The position numbers and the translations under genes were made by a program. DNA of 64,000 nucleotides, taken from the NCBI GenBank assembly GCA_000381605.1, contig KB906754.1:1261147-1325146 (forward strand). The letters run 5' to 3'. Each line of letters opens with the position of its first letter. Positions within the stretch are counted from its first letter, which is position 1. Below, one piece after another: positions 25,531 to 34,047 of the stretch. The notes beneath the pieces were generated by a model that saw only the letters and a program-made list of their open reading frames with translations, did not search any database and was not told where the DNA came from. Source of the DNA: Acidobacteriaceae bacterium KBS 89 (GTDB lineage: Bacteria; Acidobacteriota; Terriglobia; Terriglobales; Acidobacteriaceae).

Positions 25531-25975
25531 CCGTCCCTAGAGGATACTCGAAGCGGTAGCGGTTTTCGTACCCTGGCGTCCATCCCTTTCCACCGCAGTT
25601 TCTTCCTTTCCGCGTAGCCCGAGATGATTTCGGAAAAGACGCGCTGGTTGCTCTGGCTGGAAGGCACTGGTCATCGGACCTACCTCGGTGCAGCAGCAAC
25701 GCTTGCGGTAAAACGACAGCGATGCTGAACTGATTCAACCAAGCCGCGCTTCCCAAGCAGACCACCAGGGTCCGGCCTTCGGCGATTTTTTGAGAAGGCT
25801 GAACCATCTGCTGGGATCGAACTGAGGCTCGGCGACAACAGCCCTGTCATGTGTCCGCCGCTGGAAGAATTTAGCAGGATACATGTATCCGATCCATCGA
25901 ATCCCGGATTGGCCAAAATCAGAATCTCAACAAACACACATTACTCGTGCTTGGGAAACAGCGAAATTATCGCTC
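25531..25975. other. Intergenic region between the SLBB gene and the flippase
   Basis: 445 bases between two minus-strand genes. A 96-codon minus frame (25517-25807) shows no signal peptide or domain I recognise and overlaps the flippase start, so it is not called. The region presumably contains the flippase promoter. No clear terminator hairpin is seen after the SLBB stop. Confidence 0.5.
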
Positions 25976-28747
25976 CTAGAACACAGTATTACCAGCGGCT
26001 ATCGCAATTCCCAGCTGACCCACGATCTGCGCTATGCTAACGATCGTGCGAAGGGTATTACCCTTCGTAAGATTCAACGGAATGACCACCGTGTCGCCAG
26101 GGTAGATATGCAAAGAATCGAAGCTGTTTCCGCGCAAAGAAGAACTGTATTGCTTGCTGAGAACGGAGCCGCTCGCCCGAATTACGTATGCCCTACTGGT
26201 GTCGGCGTCGCGATTAGCTCCTCCAGCTAACCGAATGTAACTTCCGACGCGGCGGCTTGGATCATACACAAAAGAGTTTTGATTGTAGACCGCTCCGTCG
26301 ACGCTCACCGTAGATGGTACGCGTGGCACAATGAATCGATCTCCGTCCTCCAGAGGAAGGTCTGGAATCTGCGATATATTATTCGCATCAACTGGCATCT
26401 CCAGCACGATACGCCCTGTCGCCCGAACCTGTCGCAGGCTATTGATGACGTTCTGGTTCTGCTGTTGAGCTGCAGCCATCGCAGCACTGTCTTGGGGGGT
26501 GATCCCCCGATTGTTCGTCGAATTGGCACTCACCTGAACTGTAATCTGATCGATGTATTCATTCAGCCGTTGCTGCTGAACACGACGTGTCGACTCGCGC
26601 GTCAACTCCGAGCCATAGAGATAGGCATCCGGGCTCAGTCCCCCGGCCCGCTGCACCAGGTGCCGCAATGTTTCACCCGGCAACACACTGTAGACTCCGG
26701 AAGAGATGACCTCTCCCTCCAGTCGAACATATCTGGTCTGTTGCGCCTGAGGTACGCGAATGTCCGCCTTTGAAAAGATTGTGACCACGTCGCCCGGTAG
26801 CAACTCAAGATTCTGCGAAGCGTCCCCCTCCAAAACAAGCTTTCCTAGATTGAAAGGCAACAGCGACGTGGTCAGATTCTCTTTGCTTTGCCGCTCAACT
26901 ACTGCATAGCTCCAATCAATGTCCGGCTCGCTCAATTTGACGTCATTACGCGGCTTGAACTGCCCGGAAGACGAATTAGCGACGGTGTTCGAACCTAGAC
27001 TGGTGCTCGTCGCACTTAACTGATTCAAGCCGCTGTTGTTCTGTTGCACATTGTTTGTGAATAAGCTATTGCTCGCTAAGTTTTGTGCGCTTGCTGAACT
27101 CGTCGTTTGTGGTGCTAGCGTGGGAGGCGTATAGCGATCGTTCATCCCGCTGGCAGCCGTCTCGGATTCAGAGACCGCCGTGCAATCCAAGCCGCCGTCC
27201 GTCGGCCCACTGTCCGTTCCGTTAGAAGCTCCTCCCTCAAAGCCAAATGTCAGTCCGATCAAATTCGGATTTCTCGTCGAGGAGTAACGCCAGTTTGGAT
27301 TCTGCCCCTCCTCTCCAATCGGTATTCCGTAAATTAGATTTGGAATGCCGAAGGGGGTTCCCGGAAGGCAGGTTGGAATATACGTGAGCAACGGCTGTCC
27401 CAATTGGCTGCGCTTCAGCCAATATTCGCGAGTGATCAGCGCATCCTTGCTCGGCAGTAAATCGTGAATCCGCATTCCTGCCTTCCACGTATAGCGCCCA
27501 GGATTTGCCACATTCCCGCGAAGCGTAATTGCATCCTTGTACTGAGCAGAAACAGCCACAACTTCCAACAGATCGCCGTCATGCAATACGGTCGCTCGCC
27601 CTGGCCCATCCAGACCCACCTCGGTGATGTTGCGCATCCGACGTTCATCCACTCGCTCTATCCGAACCGTCTCTTTTGAAGCGACGTTCGTCAGGCCCGC
27701 GGCGAGTTCGAGGATTTCACCGACGGTTGTGCTATCTGCCGATACAAGCTCGTAGATAGCCGGAGCCTTGACGCTACCCGCCACCGCCACCTGCGGCCCC
27801 ACCGGTGGAATATAGATCACATCGCCAGGCAGCAACCGTTCGTCCTTCGATTTGTCGCCGCGCAGCAACAAATCATATAAATCGAAATCGACAACAACTT
27901 TGCCCTCGCGCTTGAGCTGAATGTGTCGCAAACTCCCCTGTGGCGTTGGGCCGCCAGTCGCAAAGAGCGCATTGATCAACGTACTCAAAGAGCTGATCGT
28001 GTAGCTTCCCGGTCGCCGCGCCTGCCCGACAACGAACACCTGGATCGACCGCAATTGCCCCATATTCACGTTCAGGTCGAAGTTACGGAAGACTCGCGCA
28101 ATCTGCGCTTTTAGAAAATCATGCATCTGCGCAAACGACAGCCCCGAAACATGCACGGTACCGACTTGGGGTATGTAAATGCTGCCTGATCTATCAACCG
28201 TGTATCGGCCGTTGAGTGTAACCTGCCCCCAAATCTGGATCAGCAACTCGTCCCCGGGCCCAATAACATAATCCGGCGTCACCGGAACGATATTCAGCGG
28301 CGCAAAGGTCGACGGTGGATTGCGAAAAAGATTCACCCCGTAGATCGGCAACTGCTTGCCCATTGAATTTGCAATCATCATTTGAAACTCGGTGGGCGAA
28401 TCCAAAGGCAGCCGAGTCTCAACATTCAACTGTCGTTGTTGCTGTTGCTGCGTTAAATTGCCGCTCGCATTGTTCTGCGTCTCCTGCCCCGGCAGCGTAG
28501 CTCCCTGAGCGTTTGGCTGCTGATTCGTCGAAGGTAGCCGTCTTTGGAGATTTCCCTGATCACCGGTCTGCTGCTGGGCGGCCTGGCAAGCAAGATCTGT
28601 CGGATTGCAGGCCACTCCTTGCCCTAAAGTATTTCCCAGCGACTGTCCGATATCAGCAAACTGAGCATGTGCTGACAGTCCCCCCAACACTGCGACCAAA
28701 ACCACGTATCCGACCTTCAATACTCGGGGCGAACTACCAACCTGCAT
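25976..28747 (-). CDS. SLBB-domain polysaccharide export outer-membrane protein (Wza-like)
   Basis: 923 residues from ATG 28747, supported by GAGGA upstream; a TTG at 28765 is an unlikely alternative. A signal peptide (VGYVVLVAVLGGLSAHAQ) has no lipobox cysteine. A low-complexity Gln/Asn-rich stretch follows (about 30-110). The poly-export domain contains YVIGPGDELLIQIWGQV and IYIPQVGTVHVSGLSF. Several SLBB repeats follow, recognisable by GQARRPGSY, GSVKAPAIYEL, GNVANPGRY, GEVISSGVY and GAVYNQNSF. It forms the outer-membrane channel of polysaccharide export. It is much longer than E. coli Wza because of extra SLBB domains and a Ser/Asn-rich insert, as in other Acidobacteriota. A structured leader precedes it. 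Confidence 0.9.
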   Translation of the reverse strand: MQVGSSPRVLKVGYVVLVAVLGGLSAHAQFADIGQSLGNTLGQGVACNPTDLACQAAQQQTGDQGNLQRRLPSTNQQPNAQGATLPGQETQNNASGNLTQQQQQRQLNVETRLPLDSPTEFQMMIANSMGKQLPIYGVNLFRNPPSTFAPLNIVPVTPDYVIGPGDELLIQIWGQVTLNGRYTVDRSGSIYIPQVGTVHVSGLSFAQMHDFLKAQIARVFRNFDLNVNMGQLRSIQVFVVGQARRPGSYTISSLSTLINALFATGGPTPQGSLRHIQLKREGKVVVDFDLYDLLLRGDKSKDERLLPGDVIYIPPVGPQVAVAGSVKAPAIYELVSADSTTVGEILELAAGLTNVASKETVRIERVDERRMRNITEVGLDGPGRATVLHDGDLLEVVAVSAQYKDAITLRGNVANPGRYTWKAGMRIHDLLPSKDALITREYWLKRSQLGQPLLTYIPTCLPGTPFGIPNLIYGIPIGEEGQNPNWRYSSTRNPNLIGLTFGFEGGASNGTDSGPTDGGLDCTAVSESETAASGMNDRYTPPTLAPQTTSSASAQNLASNSLFTNNVQQNNSGLNQLSATSTSLGSNTVANSSSGQFKPRNDVKLSEPDIDWSYAVVERQSKENLTTSLLPFNLGKLVLEGDASQNLELLPGDVVTIFSKADIRVPQAQQTRYVRLEGEVISSGVYSVLPGETLRHLVQRAGGLSPDAYLYGSELTRESTRRVQQQRLNEYIDQITVQVSANSTNNRGITPQDSAAMAAAQQQNQNVINSLRQVRATGRIVLEMPVDANNISQIPDLPLEDGDRFIVPRVPSTVSVDGAVYNQNSFVYDPSRRVGSYIRLAGGANRDADTSRAYVIRASGSVLSKQYSSSLRGNSFDSLHIYPGDTVVIPLNLTKGNTLRTIVSIAQIVGQLGIAIAAGNTVF

Positions 28748-28794
28748 TTGCTGTGATCCTCGCAACCTTCTTTACGTCTTGACGGTCCTTCTGG

Positions 28795-28844
28795 GAAGCC
28801 CCACCCTCAGGGCTTCGGGCCGAGAGCAGTCTGGAGCCCTCCAG
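28795..28844 (-). promoter_or_regulatory. Structured 5' leader of the SLBB export gene (two strong hairpins)
   Basis: Between the gatA stop and the SLBB ATG are 220 bases. Two hairpins stand out: GAAGCCC and GGGCTTC (7-pair stem, 8-base loop, 28795-28816), and CTGGAG with CTCCAG around a 2-base centre (28831-28844). No T-tract follows either, so they look like leader structure or a protein-binding palindrome more than a terminator. No known riboswitch class is recognised. Confidence 0.35.
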
Positions 28845-28967
28845 TCGACAACACCCATTAGAGGGTCCCTTCCAGCATACCCGAATGCATTCCGGCATCG
28901 ATAGCGAAATAGAGGATTGCAACACTTCCCGCACCCTACTCGATTCCTTACAGAATGGTCAGCTAAC

Positions 28968-30410
28968 TTAAGCCCTCTGCTGCCCAGTCTCTACGGCTTG
29001 TGCCACGCGCAGCATCGTCGCTTCATCGAAGTGTTTACCTAGAACCTGCACTCCAATCGGCAATCCGTCATTAGTCGCTCCGCACGGAACCGACACTCCG
29101 CAAATTCCTGCCAGGCTTGCCGCCACAGAATAAATGTCCTCCAAATACATCTGAATGGGATCGTCAGTCTTCTCGCCAAGTTTGAACGCCGGGGTCGGCG
29201 TCACTGGAGCCACCAGTACATCCACCTCTGAAAATGCGGCGAGAAAATCCCGCGTCAGCAGCGTCCTAACCTGTTGCGCCTTCCGGTAGTAAGCATCGTA
29301 GTACCCTGCGCTCAACGCATAGGTGCCCAGCAAAATCCGCCGCTTCACCTCGGCCCCGAATCCCGCATCCCGCGTCTTCCGGAACATCGCCGACAGCGTA
29401 TTCGCCTCCTCAGCCCTCAGTCCAAACCTCACTCCATCGAACCGCGACAGATTCGAGGAAGCCTCTGCCGTGGCGATCACATAGTACGTCGGGATTGCAT
29501 ATTTTGTGTGTGGCAAACTGACAGGCTGAACCGCGCATCCTGCCATCTTCAGACCAGCAATTACCCCGTCAATTGCACTGCGAATCTCAGGATCCAACCC
29601 CTCGCCGAAATACTCCGTCGGCACCCCAATCCGCAGCCCTTCTACCGGCTTCACCAGCCCTCCAACGTAGTCATCCACCGGACGGTCCGACGAGGTTGCG
29701 TCCATAACATCTTTACCTGCAATTGTTTGCAGCACCGCCGCAGCGTCCTTAACGTTCTTAGCCAAGGGTCCTACTCGATCCAACGAAGAGGCAAACGCGA
29801 TTAATCCGTACCGGCTGACGCGCCCATAGGTCGGCAACACGCCAACTACCCCACAAAAGGCAGCCGGCTGCCGAATCGACCCACCTGTATCGGTTCCAAG
29901 CGTTGCTACTGCAAAACTTGCGGCCACTGCCGCCGCGGATCCACCGCTCGACCCCCCCGGTACGCGATCCAGAGCCCTTGGATTCAAGACCGGACCGTAT
30001 GCCGAGTTCTCATTCGACGAGCCCATCGCAAACTCGTCGCAATTCAGTTTTCCAAGCAGTACCGCACCAGCCGCATCCAGCTTCGCTACAACAGTAGCGT
30101 CATATGGTGGCATGTATCCTTTCAGAATCAGCGAACCAGCAGTAGCCGGAGCACCCCGCATCGCCAGTACGTCCTTGATTCCCACCGGAACCCCCGCCAG
30201 CACCGGTAAAGGCTCACCCTTTGCGGCCATTCCATCAATCTTCGCCGCCTGCGACATCGCCCGCTCCCGGCTCAACGCAAGAAAGCTATTGATCTCGCCA
30301 TCCCCCGACGTAATTTTCTCAAAATGCAACTCCGCCATGGCCGTAGCTGTCATCTCTCCCGAAGCCACGGCGTTGCGCGACCCATCAATTGTCAAACTTT
30401 CTAATTCCAT
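28968..30410 (-). CDS. gatA: Aspartyl/glutamyl-tRNA amidotransferase subunit A
   Basis: 480 residues from ATG 30410; the frame is open to 30464 but the extra 18 residues are not family-like. Amidase signature: GVPVGIKDVLAMRG (catalytic Lys), VPGGSSGGSAAAVAA and LGTDTGGSIRQPAAFCG (cis-Ser and nucleophile Ser). GatCAB converts misacylated Glu-tRNA(Gln) or Asp-tRNA(Asn) to the correct aminoacyl-tRNA. GatC lies directly upstream; no gatB is present in the window. Length and motifs are normal for the family, so this is a functional housekeeping gene inside the polysaccharide locus. Confidence 0.95.
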   Translation of the reverse strand: MELESLTIDGSRNAVASGEMTATAMAELHFEKITSGDGEINSFLALSRERAMSQAAKIDGMAAKGEPLPVLAGVPVGIKDVLAMRGAPATAGSLILKGYMPPYDATVVAKLDAAGAVLLGKLNCDEFAMGSSNENSAYGPVLNPRALDRVPGGSSGGSAAAVAASFAVATLGTDTGGSIRQPAAFCGVVGVLPTYGRVSRYGLIAFASSLDRVGPLAKNVKDAAAVLQTIAGKDVMDATSSDRPVDDYVGGLVKPVEGLRIGVPTEYFGEGLDPEIRSAIDGVIAGLKMAGCAVQPVSLPHTKYAIPTYYVIATAEASSNLSRFDGVRFGLRAEEANTLSAMFRKTRDAGFGAEVKRRILLGTYALSAGYYDAYYRKAQQVRTLLTRDFLAAFSEVDVLVAPVTPTPAFKLGEKTDDPIQMYLEDIYSVAASLAGICGVSVPCGATNDGLPIGVQVLGKHFDEATMLRVAQAVETGQQRA

Positions 30411-30481
30411 TATCTTTACGCTCACCGTTCTATCTCTGAAGCCATTGATATTGCCGCTGGGCAATCGTCGCGGCCGCGAAA

Positions 30482-30808
30482 CTAGCGCTCAATTACCTTA
30501 GGGACCTTGAAGAACCGCCCATCGCTCTCGGGTGCCGCAGCCATCACCGTTTCACGAGCCAGCGAAGGTCGCAAGGCGTCTGCCCGTAACATAGTGCCCG
30601 CAGTATCCACCACACCACCCAGCATCTCGCCCACTTGCGCCATCGCCGGGACCCCTGCTGTGTCCAACTCATTCAACTGAGCGATGTGCCCAAGAATGGC
30701 GTTCAGGTCCCGCTGCATTCGCGGTTCTTCCTCGGGCGTCAGCTCCAGATTCGCCAACTCAGCGACCCGCCGCACGTCGTCAATCGTTACACCAGCCTCT
30801 TTCGTCAT
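30482..30808 (-). CDS. gatC: Aspartyl/glutamyl-tRNA amidotransferase subunit C
   Basis: 108 residues. The family signature is present: ITIDDV-like start (VTIDDVRRVAELANLEL), EEEPRMQRDLNAILGHIAQL in the middle and LRADALRPSLARETVMAAAP near the end, with a terminal DGRFFKVPKVIER. GatC stabilises GatA in the amidotransferase. It overlaps the DciA-like gene by the four bases ATGA and precedes gatA by about 70 bases, so the three genes form one operon. Confidence 0.93.
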   Translation of the reverse strand: MTKEAGVTIDDVRRVAELANLELTPEEEPRMQRDLNAILGHIAQLNELDTAGVPAMAQVGEMLGGVVDTAGTMLRADALRPSLARETVMAAAPESDGRFFKVPKVIER

Positions 30809-31098
30809 CGCGTGTCGTTCCTCTTCTCAAAGTGTATCTCCCTCACTTTCACTCCGGCGATCCGCGCCACCTCTCCGGCGAGTTGGATACGCAGACTCAT
30901 CAACTGCCGCAACCATGTCCCGTTCTCCACCTGCACCCGCATGACGCCGTCAGCATAGCCCACAATAATCCCCCGCTCAGCCATTGCCTTCCCACACGCC
31001 ACCGGCCATGCGGCCGCGAGCCGGTCCTCATCGCGCAAGGCACCCAGACTCCGCCCAAGAGTCCCCTTCAATAGGTCCCGCATCCCTTCCAGCGACAT
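30805..31098 (-). CDS. DUF721/DciA-like protein
   Basis: 97 residues from ATG 31098, preceded by CCGGAG eight bases upstream; a GTG at 31143 would add 15 residues and has no ribosome site. The DUF721 block is visible: LAAAWPVACGKAMAERGIIVGYADGVMRVQV, then WLRQLMSLRIQLAGEVARIAG. DciA proteins load the replicative helicase DnaB in bacteria lacking DnaC. Its stop overlaps the gatC start as ATGA. Assignment rests on fold-level similarity of a short protein. Confidence 0.7.
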   Translation of the reverse strand: MSLEGMRDLLKGTLGRSLGALRDEDRLAAAWPVACGKAMAERGIIVGYADGVMRVQVENGTWLRQLMSLRIQLAGEVARIAGVKVREIHFEKRNDTR

Positions 31099-31332
31099 CA
31101 GCGACACTCCGGTAAATGATTTAGCAAAAAGCTGAGATTCCACGCAGTAAACAAAATGCAGCTGTACCAGCTAAATTCTCTTCAAAACACTCGCAGCTGA
31201 AAAGCGGCGAAAGCATCGTCGAATCAGAGGTCAGTCATGGGGACGAGATCAACATCGGCAGCGTCCAACCGCACATCAACCAGCAATGAAGATTTGGCGG
31301 CCGGAACCTTGTTCTCGCCTCAGGAATATTGT

Positions 31333-32073
31333 CTAAAAGGCGCCATCCTGATTTGCCACAGACGAAAACGTCCTCAGCAAGATGACAAGGTCCTTCGACA
31401 GGGACCAGCGCCCCACATACTGACAATCCAGCGCAACCCGCGCTTCATAACTCAATTCGCTCCGGCCAGAGACCTGCCAGATTCCAGTCAAACCGGGCTT
31501 CACTCTGCAATAGCAGTCAAAGCAGTCGCCATACTTCTCTACTTCGGCTGCCACAATTGGACGCGGTCCAACCAGACTCATCTGCCCCATCAACACATTC
31601 CAGAGTTGCGGCAACTCATCCAGGCTGTACCGCCGTAGAAAAGCGCCAAGTGGGGTGATTCGAGGGTCTCTTCGCAGCTTGTGGGTCTCATTCCACTCGA
31701 CTTGTGCCTCTGGATGGCATGCCAGATGTTCTTCCAGCACCTCAGCCGAATTAACGCACATCGTGCGGAACTTCCACATCGAGAAAAATGCGCCGCCCTT
31801 GCGAATCCGCCGGTGGGAATAAAACACGGGGCCTGGAGAACTCCACATTACAACCGCAGACACCACTCCCAGTATCGGCAACATTAGCGGCATCGAAATC
31901 AGTACTAAGAAGACGTCGCAGCAACGTTTTATCACTCTGTAACGGAAAAACTCCGACGGTGCACTATTCGTCCGTTGCGACTTTTCCAGCGAGCCGCCTG
32001 TCGGCTCCGCATACGAATAAGAACCTTCAATAGCCGCTATCCGCGACTCGGGAGATTGATATTCAGCCTGCAT
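31333..32073 (-). CDS. Initiating sugar-1-phosphate transferase (WbaP/polyprenyl-phosphate type)
   Basis: 246 residues. An N-terminal tail of about 45 residues leads to a membrane helix (VFLVLISMPLMLPILGVVSAVV) and the bacterial sugar transferase core: PGPVFYSHRRIRKGGAFFSMWKF, RRYSLDELPQLWNVLMGQMSLVGPRP and CRVKPGLTGIWQVSGRS. It links the first sugar phosphate to undecaprenyl phosphate and so starts the repeat unit. The short length means the four-helix N-terminal domain of full WbaP is absent. ATG 32073 is preceded by AGGATTTGA. It is divergent from rmlC. Confidence 0.9.
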   Translation of the reverse strand: MQAEYQSPESRIAAIEGSYSYAEPTGGSLEKSQRTNSAPSEFFRYRVIKRCCDVFLVLISMPLMLPILGVVSAVVMWSSPGPVFYSHRRIRKGGAFFSMWKFRTMCVNSAEVLEEHLACHPEAQVEWNETHKLRRDPRITPLGAFLRRYSLDELPQLWNVLMGQMSLVGPRPIVAAEVEKYGDCFDCYCRVKPGLTGIWQVSGRSELSYEARVALDCQYVGRWSLSKDLVILLRTFSSVANQDGAF

Positions 32074-32412
32074 TCAAATCCTGTATCTGTACGACTCGCA
32101 CGCGTGCGATCTACTACATCGCGTCGCCGTACCGGTTACTCACGCCTACACTTGTGTCGCGGTAAACAACTCAGCTCGTCTATAAGGTTCAGTTGAACCA
32201 TGGAAACGACCGCGCCTCGAAATCCTCTTTTGGACTTTACATTAGTCTCTCTTTATTCCCGGGTAATACCTGCAAATGTAGCGCATTGAACCAACCCTCT
32301 CATTCTACTCGTCCGTGCGCCCACGACCGAAGAATCTCATAGAGTTCGCCGTTTATTCGTCCTTTTTTGGAAGCGGGCTTCTGCCCCAATCTTCGACCGC
32401 TAGACTAGTAGA
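32074..32412. other. Divergent promoter region between sugar transferase and rmlC
   Basis: 339 bases separate the two divergent starts. Short plus frames here have no ribosome site or domain. It must hold both promoters; no unambiguous boxes or operators stand out by eye. Confidence 0.5.
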
Positions 32413-32985
32413 ATGCAAGTTCAAAATACAGCTTTGCGTGATGTTAGACTCATTCAACCCCGACGTCTTGGCGATAGTCGCGGCTGGTTTGCAGAAGTAT
32501 TCAATCAATCAACATTTTCCGCCGCAAATCTCCCCACCCATTTTGTCCAGGACAATCAGTCCTTCTCGGTAAAAGGTGTGCTCCGCGGTCTGCATTACCA
32601 GCTGGGCCAGCCCCAGGGCAAGCTCGTTCGTGTCCTCTCAGGCCACATCTGGGACGTTGCCGTCGACCTCCGCCGCAACTCGCCCGACTTTGGTAAATGG
32701 GCCGGATTCCACCTCAAGAGCCAGTCCCCCGACGATGAGCTTCAACTTCTCTGGATCCCGGAAGACTTCGCCCACGGCTTCCTCGTCCTCTCGGACACGG
32801 CTGAAGTCCTCTACAAAACCACCAACCAGTACTATCCCGCAGGAGAGCGGTCAATCCTCTGGAACGACCCCACTCTCAACATCACGTGGCCCCTGGATGC
32901 CCTCAATGGCACCCCACCCTCCATCAGTTCTAAGGACGCGCTCGGTACTCTCTTTACCGCCGCCGATCTCCCGCCAGCCGACTAG
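32413..32985 (+). CDS. rmlC: dTDP-4-dehydrorhamnose 3,5-epimerase
   Basis: 190 residues. Catalytic His61 lies in KGVLRGLHYQLGQPQGKLV, the Asp partner follows in DVAVDLRRNSPDFGKWAGFH, and WIPEDFAHGFLVLSDTAEVLYK completes the RmlC cupin. It converts dTDP-4-keto-6-deoxyglucose to the rhamnose configuration. The other three rml genes lie at 34044-36990 on the other strand, so dTDP-L-rhamnose is made here. Length is normal. Confidence 0.95.
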   Translation: MQVQNTALRDVRLIQPRRLGDSRGWFAEVFNQSTFSAANLPTHFVQDNQSFSVKGVLRGLHYQLGQPQGKLVRVLSGHIWDVAVDLRRNSPDFGKWAGFHLKSQSPDDELQLLWIPEDFAHGFLVLSDTAEVLYKTTNQYYPAGERSILWNDPTLNITWPLDALNGTPPSISSKDALGTLFTAADLPPAD

Positions 32986-33047
32986 GCATTAAATGAAGAG
33001 CGAATCAATCTAGTTACTCTCACGAGAATTGAGCCACCGGGGACCTC

Positions 33048-33494
33048 ATGATGAGCTTCGAAGTCATATCACTCGCAGGTCTGATCTCAGGAGTTCTCGA
33101 TCTGACCGCCACCTCAACCCTGATGCGGACCCAAGGCGTTCCCGTCGAACGGCTCCTGCAGACGATTGCCAGTGGCGCCCTCGGGCCGTCCGCATTTCAG
33201 GGGGGAAGAAGAAGCGTGACTACGGGATTGTTCTTTCATTTTTTCATCGCCCTCGCCGCCGCCTCCATCTACTACGCAACTAGCCGCAAGCTATTGTTCC
33301 TCCTCGACAATCCTGTGCTCGGTGGTCTCCTATATGGTACCGTCGTTCATCTTGTGATGAGCAGGATTGTCGTCCCTCTCTCCGCCGCCCCGAAACGGGT
33401 ATTTTCAGCCAAAGCCTTCCTCACCCAATGGATCATTCACATCTTGTTTGTTGGCATGCCAATCGCCCTAGTCGTTGGGCATTTCTCCATGTGA
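33048..33494 (+). CDS. Conserved small membrane protein, function unknown
   Basis: 148 residues with about four hydrophobic helices (about 7-25, 58-78, 85-110, 125-145). The charge pattern resembles YagU/DUF1440-like small membrane proteins but the match is weak. ATGATG start preceded by CGGGGACCTC. It follows rmlC by 60 bases on the same strand and ends five bases from the convergent gmhB-like gene. Role in polysaccharide export or membrane homeostasis cannot be decided. Confidence 0.7.
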   Translation: MMSFEVISLAGLISGVLDLTATSTLMRTQGVPVERLLQTIASGALGPSAFQGGRRSVTTGLFFHFFIALAAASIYYATSRKLLFLLDNPVLGGLLYGTVVHLVMSRIVVPLSAAPKRVFSAKAFLTQWIIHILFVGMPIALVVGHFSM

Positions 33495-33498
33495 TGGT

Positions 33499-34047
33499 CT
33501 ATCCCCGCTCCATCAACCACCGCTCCACCTCGGCCAACGAGTCAACCTGCAAATAGTCTCCACCACATCCGCCAGTCTCGGTCCCGTTAATCAAAAACGC
33601 CTGCCGCAATCCGGCCGCGTTGGCCGCCCCCACGTCGGAGCACCGATCCCCCACCAGGATGCTATCGCTCAGCTCCACTCCGAACTCCCGCGCCCCACGT
33701 CGCAGCATTCCCGTCCCCGGCTTTCTATCATCATGCTCAAGCTTGTATTTCCCCACCCCATGCTCCGGATGAAACGGGCAGTAGTACACCGCGTCCAGTT
33801 CGACTTCCTCGGCACGCAACTCGTCGCGCATGAACTGCATCAGCCTCTCAAAATCTGCCTCTGTGTAGTACCCGCGCGCGATTCCCGCCTGGTTGGTCAC
33901 AACAATCAGCCGGTAACCGAGCCCCGCCGCCGTCCTGCAAAGCGAAAATATCCCATCGACAAACCGCACCTCGTCGGTCCGATGCAGATACCCCACCTCC
34001 TCGTTCACCACACCATCCCGATCTAGAAATAAAGCCCGTTTCTTCAT
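33499..34047 (-). CDS. gmhB: D-glycero-D-manno-heptose 1,7-bisphosphate 7-phosphatase-like HAD protein
   Basis: 182 residues from the ATG at 34047, which overlaps the rmlD stop by ATGA. HAD-IIIA signatures: RALFLDRDGVVNEEVGYL (nucleophile Asp and acid Asp), LIVVTNQAGIARGYY (Thr motif II) and DSILVGDRCSDVGAANAAG (acidic motif IV), with the Cys-rich YYCPFHPEHG zinc loop that is typical of GmhB. GmhB removes the 7-phosphate during ADP-/GDP-heptose synthesis. It is the last gene of the rmlB-A-D-gmhB operon; other heptose genes are not in the window. Confidence 0.85.
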   Translation of the reverse strand: MKKRALFLDRDGVVNEEVGYLHRTDEVRFVDGIFSLCRTAAGLGYRLIVVTNQAGIARGYYTEADFERLMQFMRDELRAEEVELDAVYYCPFHPEHGVGKYKLEHDDRKPGTGMLRRGAREFGVELSDSILVGDRCSDVGAANAAGLRQAFLINGTETGGCGGDYLQVDSLAEVERWLMERG

